From the NCBI GenBank assembly GCA_034638255.1, contig JAWPGT010000028.1, forward strand, positions 277,031 through 341,030: a stretch of DNA of 64,000 bases, written 5' to 3'. How positions within the stretch are numbered: position 1 is the stretch's first letter; each line of letters starts with the position of its first letter. Shown piece after piece: positions 11,618 through 23,092 of this stretch. The stretch comes from Coprinus comatus. Its lineage: Eukaryota > Basidiomycota > Agaricomycetes > Agaricales > Agaricaceae. Made by a program: the position numbers and the translations under genes. The notes beneath the pieces are model-generated. The model did no database searches. It saw nothing but the letters and a program-made list of their open reading frames with translations, and was not told where the DNA came from.

Positions 11618-12605
11618 TGGAATTTGGAGGTGTACTGGGGCGATGAAGTCATAACCACAACTTATATGCCCGTGATTCTTTCTGTGGCTGTAACATCACA
11701 CAGCATTTATTTTCTTTCCGCAGCGATGTGTCTAATTTGCTTCACATTGTGAGTGGGAATAACTTACACTGTTGAAGAACATAAATATTGAGCTCAGAAG
11801 CGTAGAATGAACCTTAACACTGACATGAGCCTTAATTGCAGGTGTTAAACCCAATCCTCGATCAAGGCAGGATCAAGCAGAGATCCATCAGTCTCACGTG
11901 ACAACCCACCAAAGGCACACCAGGCCACACTCACACACGACGTTTAGAATAATACAAAATCAACTTCTTTACTCGTTATAAATATGTAAGCGAGCGAATC
12001 ACATTTCACCCTTACTACCGTTATCTAGAATTCTACCCAGTGTACCGAAAAAAGTTCATAGATACAACTTTAGAATCACATTATGATACTTACGTTATCA
12101 TCTTTAAGAAATTACCCATGGCCATGACCACATCTGGATTCTGAACCGCAAAAAAGATAAAATTGAAAAAAAAAATAACTAATGATACAGCTAGCTATAT
12201 GACGCACCCCATCCCAAAACACAACAACAAAAAGTAAAAATGGGGAATGAGAAAAAACCAAACTACGATTTACGGAATATATATATAAAAGAGGGGGTGT
12301 GCGTGGGCGTGTGTGTATAGAAAAAAAAATGGGAGAGGGGGAAAAAGAATGGAAGGAGAGAGAGGAAAAAATGAGTGTAGAAAGGTCTGTAAGTATGCAT
12401 TGTATGTCTGTATGATGGATGTAATAGGAATGTGTGTTGTGTGCATGAGTGTATGTGCGTGCGTTTATATGGTGGGAGGATGTGGGGTACTAAAAATGCT
12501 ACTTCTAAATTAAAATTAAAAAGCAAGCGGGTGAAAGCAAGTGGGCAAAAGCGAGCGAAATTGAAGGATGATTTCCAAATCCAATCCGAATTCGAAAAAA
12601 AGAAA
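11618..12605. other. Intergenic; GT-rich low-complexity tract
   Basis: Contains the promoter of the unknown gene, then AT-rich DNA. From about 12290 to 12480 the plus strand is skewed to purine/GT words (GTGTGCGTGGGCGTGTGTGTAT, GGGAGAGGGGG). The open frames here on both strands are low-complexity artefacts. Confidence 0.55.
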
Positions 12606-15600
12606 TCATTGAGCAACAACCCACCTCTCATCCCAAACTTTCCTCAACTTCTCATCCTTTCCAAACACCTCTTCCAAAACCTCTCTTACATTCTCCACAT
12701 AAACAAACTTAATCCCCTCCTTCACACTGTCGGGTACATTCTCATCGATATCAGCTTTATTCCCCATAGGTGCGATTATAGTTTTAATACCGGCTCGATG
12801 AGCAGCCAATATCTTTTCTTTCAATCCTCCAACGGGAAGTACTTGCCCCACTAACGATATTTCTCCTGTCATCGCTACAAAAAAAAGTTAGCATCGTATA
12901 AATAAGGAAAACGAAACAAAAAACGCACCAATATCAGGATTAACTCTAACGCCCGTAAACAAACTAACAAAAGCACTCAGAAGTGCAGTTCCAGCACTAG
13001 GTCCTTCCTTTCCAATACTACCTTCCGGCATATGAACATGAACATCCTTATCCTCCAAAAACCTTTCATTCTTTCCTTCTGTAATTCCCAGTTCCCAAGC
13101 ATTCGCCTTAACCCAACTTAATCCCAAATGCGCACTCTCCCTAATAACTTCACCAAGTTTTCCAGTCAATTGTAATCCACCTTTACCAGGCATTGAAATA
13201 GCTTCAACAGGCATGACAGCTCCTGAACCATTACCCAAATATCCTAAACCTGTCGAAACTCCGGCTGGAGGCGCAGTCGCGTACATTCTATCTTTTTGAT
13301 AAATTTGAGGACCGACATATTCTTTTAGGTTTTCAGAAGTGATTCTAACGTGTACTGATTCCGGAATGTCCATTGGTTTACGTTCAAGTGTTGTCACTAC
13401 TTTTTTATCTTTATGAGATGCTGGTTCCATTGAAGGTTCATTAGGTAAAGGCTCTTGAGAATCGATAACTTTGGAATTTGGTTCGTTGACGAGAGTTTCA
13501 GTAGATGAAATGGATGAGGTGTCGTCTTTGATAGTTTCTTCTTCTTTAGGTTCTGGGAAAGTTTCTTCACCAAGATCTTCAACTAATCTCAAAGCTGCTT
13601 TACGATAGATCTTAGGACGAAGTATCAATTAATTAGTGAAGGATATAGAAAAGGTTATCACTTTACGCACCTTGTCAATATGCTTCTTCAAGTTCCTAAC
13701 ACCACTCTCACGGCAATAATACTTGATCAACATATCAATAGCCTTATCATCAATCTCAACGTCCGCGTTGTTCAAACCAGATGCCTCTTTAGCTTGAGGA
13801 CCAAGATACTTCGACGCAATAGCAGCCTTCTCTTCCGTAACGTATCCAGAGACCTCAAGGACCTCCATACGATCAAGAAGAGGAGCAGGAATCGTTTCAA
13901 GAGTATTTGCAGTACAAACAAATAATACTCGCGAAAGATCAACGGGTACATCCATGCTAGAAATCCCAAGTGTCAATATGTGAAGTAGTTAAGATGACGA
14001 GATTGTAAAAAGGACTTACTAATGATCAAGGAAACCATTATTTTGTTCCGGGTCCAACATCTCCAATAGGGCACTAGCAGGATCACCATTATGGCCGCGT
14101 CCAATTTTATCGACCTCATCAATCAAAACGAGAGGGTTCTCCGTTCCGACGCGTTTAAGAGCTTGAATAATCTTGCCAGGTAAAGCGCTGTCACGTACAT
14201 TAGCGAAATGTTCCACACTTTCACGAAGCATGAAAACACATACCCAACGTAAGTCCGCCTATGACCCTTAATCTCCGCCACGTCTGTCAAGCCACCAACA
14301 CTGAACCTAAAGAACTGCCTTCCAAGCGCCCTTGAAATACTCTTCCCTATACTCGTCTTACCGACACCAGGAGGTCCCACAAGACAAATAATCTTTCCTT
14401 GCACAGTACCTCTTAACTTTCCAACAGCCAAAAACTCCAGAATTCTTGATTTGACATCAACCAATCCGTAATGGTCTTCATCCAACACCTTCTTCGCATG
14501 TGTAAGCGAGTAATTCTCGGGTGTATGTTGGCCCCACGGAATTTGCGTCAACCAATCCAAATAATTCCTCGTCACATTTGCTTCGCTAGCCGCCGGCTCT
14601 AAACCCTGCAACTTTGCCAATTCTTCATCGAAGACCTTCCGTACGGCTTCGGGCATCTTGAGATCCTTAGCGCGTTCTCTAAACTTCTCTATCAGCTTGT
14701 CCTTTCCATCACTCTCCATCCCAAGTTCCTTCTTGATACCCTTGAGCTGTTCCATTAAATAATACTCCCTCTGGCGTTTTGCAATCTTGCTGTCGACGTC
14801 GCGTGCCAATTTGGATTGAAGTTGAGCGTTGATAAGCTCTTTCTTGAGTACCAAAAGTGCCTTTCGTAAACGATCATCGACAACCAAACTTTCCAGCACG
14901 TCCTGAAGTTCCTGGACATCACCGGTGGAAACCGCGGCAGCAAAGTCGGCAAGCTTGTCGGGCTCGTCAAAGACATTGGAAGCAACCTGGTTAATAGAAA
15001 AGTTGGTAATCTGATCACGGAATAAGGGGTTTAATTGTGCAATATCCTTGAAAACAGAGACAATTTCAGACATAAAAGCACGAATGTACTGATCATCCTT
15101 GTTGTATGGCTGAGTCTGTAGATTTTCGACATTGACAATAGAAACCGCATGATTATGTAGGAAAGACGTTTGCAGAGTTCCAGTCTCCAAGTCCGGGGAT
15201 GGAGGTGGTGTGGGTAAACCGGAAACCGAACCTCCAGCCTTGACCAAGTCGGTGATTTTAATCCTTCGATGGGGGTAAAGCACTGCTGTGAGTCCTTCTT
15301 CCTTGTCCTCTCCTTCGCGAGAGGCAGCAGCAAAGACGCTAGTAATCTGAGCAAAGACACCGACCGAGTGAACCGAGTTAATATCCGTGATGACATCGCT
15401 GTCAGTGTTTTCGTCTTTGAGGAGGAAAGCGCCGAGGTACGGCTGACCGCGTTTCATCATGTCCTTAATGGCTGCGACCACAGAAGGGTCGCGTACGACA
15501 ACAGCCTTATAGAAACCAGGAAAAAGAGGGCGACGAGCTATAGGTAAGGCCAGGACTTGTGGGTATATTTCAGGTATGGATTGTTTGGCGATAGACCCGG

Positions 15601-15895
15601 GGTTGGATGGAGGGGGAGGAGAGTCAGCAGGAGGTGATTGCGGTGAGGAATCTTGGGGTTGGGATTTGGACGGAGACGACGACGAGGGGGACTCGTCCTT
15701 TGGATCGTGATCCTCATCCTGCTTGGGTTGCTCGTCGTCGGGGGTTTCCTCCGGGTTTTCCTCTGGATTTTTGGGATTCACCCAGCGAGGAGCCAGCAAC
15801 GCGTGTCTATGGGATATAAGCCGTATTGGAGTCGAGTATAATGGCCTACGCTGCAGTGGCCGAGCGCTGCGGAGGAGGTGACTGAGGAACCCCAT
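12606..15895 (-). CDS. pim1: Mitochondrial Lon (PIM1-type) ATP-dependent protease
   Basis: AAA+ serine protease of the mitochondrial matrix that degrades misfolded and oxidised proteins. Five exons: 15895-14244, 14187-14020, 13956-13671, 13610-12929 and 12874-12606, all in frame. The start at 15895 (rather than 15919) puts the Arg-rich presequence [17 protein letters not shown] at the N-terminus. An acidic Pro/Ser linker follows, then the LON substrate domain (from [18 protein letters not shown]). Walker A is [13 protein letters not shown], Walker B is [11 protein letters not shown] and the sensor region is [20 protein letters not shown]. The C-terminal protease domain has the catalytic Ser in [14 protein letters not shown] and Lys in [15 protein letters not shown] charged Ser/Glu insert of about 85 residues (13380-13560) sits between the AAA+ and protease domains, a usual feature of fungal Pim1. 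The gene appears complete. Confidence 0.96.
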
Positions 15896-18410
15896 GGTGG
15901 CCAGGAGAGCACAAAACAACTACCAATGACGATACCACTGCCCTTATGTAATCAATACCACCACGTGATTTGAGCACCAAAATTTTAACCGGCTTACATA
16001 TATCGGACTTACATATCATACTTTGTATGTATACTATGTCCGGAGTATTGTTAACCACATATACTGTATGAAAACATTATTTCAATTATATACTTTCTTC
16101 CTCAAGCCTGTCTCATAATCTCATGCATGTTGATTGGTATATTAGTGAGACCAAAGAAACAAGGAACTTAAAACTTAAAACTTGAAAAGACATCCTTCTT
16201 TCGTAAGTCACTGCAAGGATTAAGCCAATGTTGGCAGTTAAATGTGATGTATGCCTATTTCACTAACTGTGTACATAACATTTTAACAATAAAATCAATG
16301 ATATACGTTAGTTGAGAGACTGTGACTGAAAACCCGACTTGAAGAAACTGTACGTCAATAAATTATTTAAGAGTTTGACACTGGGAAACAAACCTTCAGC
16401 AGGAAATTCCAGCGCAAGGAAATGGGATGTCCTGTTAGAGCTATGCTTAAAGCCCGGGCTTCCCATCGATGAGGTCAGGGTCTAGAAGGGACTCTCTTTA
16501 TTGCATAGTCGGAGATACACTAATAGCAGAAGTGAATATATAAGAGAGGTTTAACTTGCGTTAAGTGTCAATGAATAACTCACCCTTTCTAGACCATTTC
16601 GCTACCATAATTCCGTAAAATCCGATACTTAGGGAAGTTGAGAGATGTAATCATGCGAGATTTCTGGAGAAGTGTTCTTGCCGTCATTGTCATCGACAAC
16701 AACAAAAGAGATGAGAGAATTATGAGAACTACTACTCAAACTAGCACTCTTTATAGAAAACAGGTCACTCTATTACTACTATCTAGCATGTGTCCAAAAC
16801 ACACTTCAACTTTTTTTTCTCCGCTGTGCATGGTAACTCGCCTACTCCATGGAGTAAAAGGCACAAAAGTTTCATTTGAATCGAATCATCTCCGATGAAC
16901 TCTCCTACGTCGTAGCGCGTTTGATAACTCCTTTGACCTATTCTATGTGCGATGCATCTTCTCCATCACCAACCTCCTGGATATTCAATCTCAAGTCCAA
17001 GTCCAAACGCCACAAAAGTGACGAGAAAGCAACAATGGAAGTCAACGTGCATCTCATTAACACCATATTCAAATGCTGTCACAAGTCTTGCCGAGGAACC
17101 CTAAAACGTGAAAAACTCAGAACGTTTTCAAGGACATTCAATATACAGGACCGTCCTAATTACTATTTATGCTTAGGTTCAGATGATCTGCGATTTTGTT
17201 ACTATATTCCCATTTGGTGATCTTCGAATCGTTCCCCTTCACAACCCTTCACGTTGTGTGTACGTATGTAATAAATTGAAAAAAAAAATTATAACATAAA
17301 AATTTGTGTTGTCTTGTGTGTCGATTAATTAGTTCATGATATATGTGAATTTCCAGTTCTTGTTCTCTATGAGCATGTATACAATCATGTGCTGATTTAC
17401 ATGGACTCGATTTTTGGGCATCATCAAAATGAGTAGGAAGCATTCAAACAAATAGAATGTGTTATTTACTCTCCAAAATTGACACCACAATGCCAAAACA
17501 ACGTTTAAGAGGAAGCTTGCATTGTCTATTAGAATAAAGTTGAAATTCAGAAATTAGAACACCGCAGCAATTATGAGCGTCATATTGGAGTCGAGACTCT
17601 CAGAAATCCACCCTTCGCCGTACAAATCATAGGCATGAAATGTTTCGCTTGTTAATATAAGTTTATAAAGGAGTGGGTGTACTGCAACATAAGCCGTGAA
17701 TCGTCACTCTTCCGAATCGGAAATAATTTAAAATTGAAAAGCGCAGTGTGATGGTAGCCATTGAACACTAACGACTTCGAGTAATACCAAAATGGGGTGT
17801 ATTTAGTACAGTCATCGAAAAAATACTGTTCTGTACCCTTACACCGTTCAAGTGATTGTGACAAATTTCAGAATTGCGTATGTTATCTACTACCTCAGTA
17901 CCAGGTTCCTGTTCCTCGGTTGTACCCTGGAAACCTACGTCAGGATCGAAACATTCGAGCCCCATGTCGGATAAGCAAATAAGGGTATGTAGATACTAAC
18001 TCCGACTCTGATCATTTACAGAAGCAAGACAGGCCTGGAGATCTTTTTTGAAAGGGTCCTCGTGCATGGCCAGTCACAGATTCGTATAGTAAGTAAGGTT
18101 TACACATGCTTTGGACATGAATCTATGTGTCATTGGAATAACCACTGGTTTTCCTGAACCTTTTGAATTAGTCCAAAAAGAGAGCGACTGACGCCATATT
18201 AGCTTTAGGTGGGTTAGGGGTTTCTACTTCGGGACATATTATCATTTTTTGACCTGAAATTACGAGAAATTACGAGACAGTATGACATGTGCAATACACG
18301 AGTTATCTATGATCCCATGTTCACGCTGCTGAACTCATTAGTTGCCGAGTTATTGTTTGTTTATGAGTCCTTTGAGAACGGATTAGAACTTGTTTATGGT
18401 TCAATTAATC
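15896..18410. other. Gene desert, first part
   Basis: Upstream of Lon. Short open frames (for example 16638-16898 and 16876-17220) lack motifs and intron partners. No RNA gene was recognised. Confidence 0.5.
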
Positions 18411-18414
18411 CCAC

Positions 18415-18960
18415 CCATCTTGACAACCCAAATAATAAATTGTCAAGGGGAACGGGCCAGGAGATTAATTATTTTAGCTACCATTGTTCTGCTATACGTT
18501 AAGTATCACGCTTAAGTTGGTATACTCGGATATGTGTTCTGCGGTCTTTCGGAAGATTCCGATGAACTTCCTCTCCAACTCAAGAGAACCTATCCCATCA
18601 GTGTAGGAGTAGCGAGAGCATATACAATGAGTTCTGCGGCATTATCGTACAGGCTTGGGTCACATGAAGATTATTGGAGTATTGGTCGAAATTTTGCTAC
18701 CGCTGGTGGTCGCGGTGGCGGGTGGTCTTTTAGCTTAGGCCTTAGACTATAATTTGTGCGTTGTAGACTTAACACATTGTCGCTGGAAACTAGAGTCTCT
18801 ATTTAATATTAGCGTGGAGGAGTTGAGAATGGTCCGTGAACTATTGTGTCTCGACGCGCGCCAGGGCCGGTTCAGATGCACCCTCATACCCACCACTGTC
18901 ACTGCATATCCTCCCACAAAAAAATTACGTTCAATGGCCGTAAACATACTACCCACATAA
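18415..18960 (+). repeat. Unknown dispersed repeat, copy 1 (uninterrupted)
   Basis: Diverged duplicate of sequence around 21590-21613 plus 22434-22860. Matching blocks include ATTTTAGCTACCATT versus ATTTTAACTACCATT, TTGGAGTATTGG versus TTGTTAGTATTGG, and CTCATACCCACCAC followed by CCTCCCACAAAAAA. Coding capacity is not evident. This copy lacks the 811-bp insertion present in copy 2. Confidence 0.7.
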
Positions 18961-21590
18961 ACTAGCCTTACGCCCAAGGGCTAGGCTTCAAGCTATGATG
19001 GTATGTCCGCTTTTGGGCTCTTGCGGGCAGTGTTACCAATAGTTCGTCCCACAAAAGCATTATCCACCGTGTCAAATAAGTCAACATCCTAGCAGAAATT
19101 CACGTACTAAATCTCTGAAGATCTGGAATCAAGACCCAATAAATGGAGCCCAGTGTGTGACACTATGGTTGTGGTTCTCGTGTGTTTAGGTGGACATTTC
19201 ACTGCTCTGACCGAAAGTTTGCAGTAATATCTACTCCTTTGTCTAGTGAGGAGTTATATCTGTCTATACAGCAGCCCTATTACCGCACACCTCCTACTCT
19301 TCTTACTTTTGCAGGAACTCAGTGAAAGCCCCTCGTCCATCAACAATATTTCTCTCGCCAACAGTTTTGTTACCTCAACATCTCATCCTCCACCCCAAAT
19401 CACCGATCAAAATCCAAAAGCCTACCCACGCAATAATAATTTCTGCTCAAAGGTCTTATGAAGAAAGATTACGTACGTGTTCAACACTAAGTTTCTGTCT
19501 ATATCACGAAAAAGAGTCTAGCAAGCAACCAAATCATCAGCACATTCAATAAATATCACACCACCCAGTCTCGGATGAGCCATGACCCGACTATGGTATG
19601 TCCTTCTGTCCTACTAAAATCAATCATTTATTTCTCCAACGGAAATTTATGACGCAGTATGCAACGCTACAAGTGAAGCACCGTAATGTTCAATGCCGTT
19701 ATTCACCCTTTCAAAATGACTCGAGCACGCGCGGTTTGAGCATGGAAGTTGAGGATGAGGTGAAACAGAGACGGAACCAAATTTGTACCGGATTCAATTG
19801 GACACAGAAGGTTTTGTATTGGAGAGGAGTGCCACTATACATAATAACATTGGCAGAATTCGTGTCGGGCAAGTAGCTCCAATCTTTATTATTTTTCTGT
19901 CTTCATAGCGTCTCTAATATATAATAACTTATGTCGGGACTCAGAATCCTCATGTTACGAGTACGCATGTACATTGCACGTGAACTTGTTCTCCAACGCT
20001 CTTCAAGACCCCGATACGCAAGCGAAGAGACCAATACCCCGTGATAATAAGGAGGATATGATGGTGAGCGTTAGTCGATCATCGAGCGACCCTTTGCCAG
20101 TTCGGAGAGCGGTCGGAATCGAACAAAGGTCTAATAGCAGAGTTGTTCGGAGTGTCTGAAGAATTAAGTATCGAGTGTTTGTTTTGTGCTGTCGTTGGTG
20201 ATTAATTGATTTAAAAGCAAGTTAATCAGTTACACGATGGAAACAAATGAACACATGCCTGAGAGCTCACTTCTCGAGTTGATCGTTGTGTGGCTTCTGT
20301 TAAAAGGTAAAAGATCTGGATGCCATCAACGATTGAACATCACTGAGTAAGCCTATAACTGATGCATCGTTGAGGAGCGGAACAGTTAAGTTGATACTAG
20401 GAAGCAAGGTCCACTAAATATCAATATCCATATTCTTCAAATCATAGTACAATACTAGCAATACTGGACCTCATCTATCAAACGAGAAGATGAAGACAAG
20501 GGAATGTTGAGTGTGAAAATTGACCAGCGTCAATTGATAAGAAGCGCCTTGTGAAGTTGAGATGTCAAAAGCTCAGCAGAAGAACTATCAGTGGCTAAAA
20601 CACGATTGTTGTCTTACATCTCTTGGTCACACTGTTGCAAATACTTGGTTGAACCTGATAAATGAGCGAGCCTACAGACTATGGCATGTAACTTGAGATG
20701 CTTTGGATCAGGTGGATTAGTGGCTGTAGAAAAGGTGACCTGACGTTGAAAGGGAAAGGAATCTGAGGTCATGTCATTGTAAGTGGGTACTAGTACTCCG
20801 GGTTAATCAGCAAAGAGAAGTATACCAAATATATAGCTCACTTTAACTTCTTCAACAGATACAGGCCATCAACAAATAGCGCAGGTCTACTCGCCGAGCT
20901 ACATTTGACAAGCTGTGTATCTTATCGCCGCTCAACTCAGCGAAAACGTTTATTCGACCGAAATTGTTAATGCTGATACCAAAGGAAGTAGAATATATTG
21001 TCTAAAGATTATTTTGGTAGCAGGAAGAATGGTTTGTGGCCTTTGTTTTGACGAACTGTGGGTAAGGTCAAGCTGAAAGAGAGGAAGTAGCTTACAAAGT
21101 CGAAAGATATTGTTGATATAAAATTTAGCCAACAACTTTCCCATTGTGAAATACATTCCAATCTTTCATGTGCCATTACATTCCGAGCTGCGGCAGTAGA
21201 CAACTCGAGGAGTAACTAGCACAAATAACGCGCATACAATAAGAGGTCCTCGTTACCAACAGCAACAACAGCTTCATTCTTCTGGCAGATTATGTACGCG
21301 TCGTAGCATACGACTTGATTTACTGGAGAAAATTGTGTGGTGATAACGGCCGCTTTTCCGAAAAGGGTATAGGGTGACGTACTGCTATGGTATCAACGTT
21401 CATCGAACGATAGCGACATCCGGGTACAACCTGGTATACAACTACAACAGGTACAACAAGTCCAATACTGCAGGATGTGTGATTGGTCACATCAAGAGTG
21501 TGACACACAAGGTTCTAGAAGGCCTGGGTTCGAATCCCGATTTGGTCACTTTATATACTGCGAATATTCCCACCATCTCCATCTCAGATA
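18961..21590. other. Gene desert, second part
   Basis: No supported gene. A perfect tRNA B-box-like word (GGTTCGAATCC) occurs at about 21526, but no cloverleaf could be folded around it. Confidence 0.5.
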
Positions 21591-22860
21591 TTAATGTCAA
21601 CGCAATAAGAAATGGATAAACCTATTTGGAAACCCCAAAAACCCCGGAAACCCGGAAACCCCTACAAAACCTATTTGGAAACCTCTGTCTGGAAACCCAC
21701 TTTACTATTTTCCAACAAGGCTGGGACGGCCGGGAATTGCCGGTTCGCCGGTGCCACAAACTTCACAACTTCGCTGAGTATGTAAATCGTCCAATTCAAG
21801 TTCAGTAAGCGACCCATATGAGTTTGTAAAGAGGATTTGCTGCTGTAACTGGTAATGCCAATGGCTCAAGGAGGAGTGAAAACGTTGTAGATTTACTATG
21901 TAAGAATTATCGTGCGAGTCGGTGCGACGTGAATAAACTTAATGTTAAGTTACAACAAGCAAATATCAACACATGGCTATTATTCCTTCGAAAAGTATGT
22001 TCAAGCCTCAAGCACTAGCTTAGGCTCATGCATTATACAGCCTACTGCTGTATATAATATTTATATTTTAATTTGTAGGGCCACACTTACATTCCGGAGT
22101 CCGGATCCATCATCAGTGACCGACTTTATAACATTCAATTTGGTACAGCAACTATCGGGTTAAGTTAACTCATATGAAACTATACGTAATAGCCCAATTC
22201 TCCTAGTCTATGTTGGATACGCAAAGTAGACTGGAAAGGTGAAATTTTGAAACTCAGTGGCCTCACTGGGAGTCTGCCATGATCCCGGCCTGTTGAACGG
22301 AGCTGTACTCCATTAGTAAACTTTCAATAAATTATTAATGGCGGGTTTCTGAGAACCTATTTGGAAACCACGGAGGGGTTTCCAGGGTTTCCAGGGTTTC
22401 CGGGGTTTCCAAATAGGTTTATCCATAAGAAATTTCCAAGAAAGGACCACAAGATCAATAATTTTAACTACCATTACCCTATTGCACGTTAGAATTCCAC
22501 TTGAGCTGGTGGATAGATTCCGTATTCTTTCAGCAGATTCTCCTATCGTGCCAAAACCGCGTGCAATATTTCACGAGAACTTATCACTGTCGAAGTAGGA
22601 ATAGTAAACTAGAACTTGGGTTTAAGAAGAATGTTGGGAGATTGTTAGTATTGGCAAACTGTGTCCCGACTCCAAACATGATGCTGGTTACATATCCTCA
22701 TACCCACCACAGTTACTCCACCTCCTCCCACAAAAAAGGACCTTCAATGTCTACACTCGTATGGTTTAATACTCGCCAAAAGAAGCTCTGCTTTCAAGGG
22801 ATGGACAACATTGTGCGGGCGGCACGGCGGCGCGGCTGCTTTGAACTCCTACTACTTTAG
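21591..22860 (+). repeat. Unknown dispersed repeat, copy 2 (interrupted)
   Basis: Homologous to 18415-18960 on the same strand, but split by the inverted-repeat element at 21614-22424. Left of the insertion TCAACGCAATAAGAAAT aligns with the copy-1 sequence ending AATAATAAAT. To the right, TTCCAAGAAAGGACCACAAGATCAAT aligns with TGTCAAGGGGAACGGGCCAGGAGATTAAT. Confidence 0.7.
21614..22424. mobile_element. Mutator-like non-autonomous element, 9-bp TSD
   Basis: The 811-bp segment begins GGATAAACCTATTTGGAAAC and ends with its reverse complement. The inverted repeats are about 50 bp, the outer 23 identical. Direct repeats ATAAGAAAT flank it at 21605-21613 and 22425-22433, so the target-site duplication is 9 bp, the length typical of Mutator-like elements. 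Subterminal tandem GGGTTTCC/GGAAACCC octamers lie inside both ends, and extra CCTATTTGGAAACC copies occur near 21670 and 22353. No transposase frame exists. The repeat at 18415-18960 gives the pre-insertion state. Confidence 0.88.
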
Positions 22861-23092
22861 TTGAACATATAATAAATGTTTACTCTTATTCTTGCTCGTG
22901 ATGTTCAAAGATATGGTATAAATATTGTATAGGTTTATTAAGATGTCAAATGAAAGACAAGGGAGATATTCCAAAAATTAAAATATAAATAAATAAGAAA
23001 AACAAGAAGGATTGTTTTTAGTTATGTTAATGAGAGTAAATAAGCTATTGATATCGAAATAATATGCGTTCAAAATACCAGATCTTGAATAT

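Noticed and set aside
12263..12631. 122-codon minus ORF rich in His/Phe/Pro
   Set aside because: It comes from GT/purine-skewed low-complexity DNA and overlaps the 3' end of the Lon gene.
21478..21555. tRNA gene or tRNA-derived SINE suggested by a perfect GGTTCGAATCC B-box
   Set aside because: The flanking sequence does not form acceptor or anticodon stems, the T-stem outer pairs mismatch, and no convincing A-box or terminal A/T tail is present.
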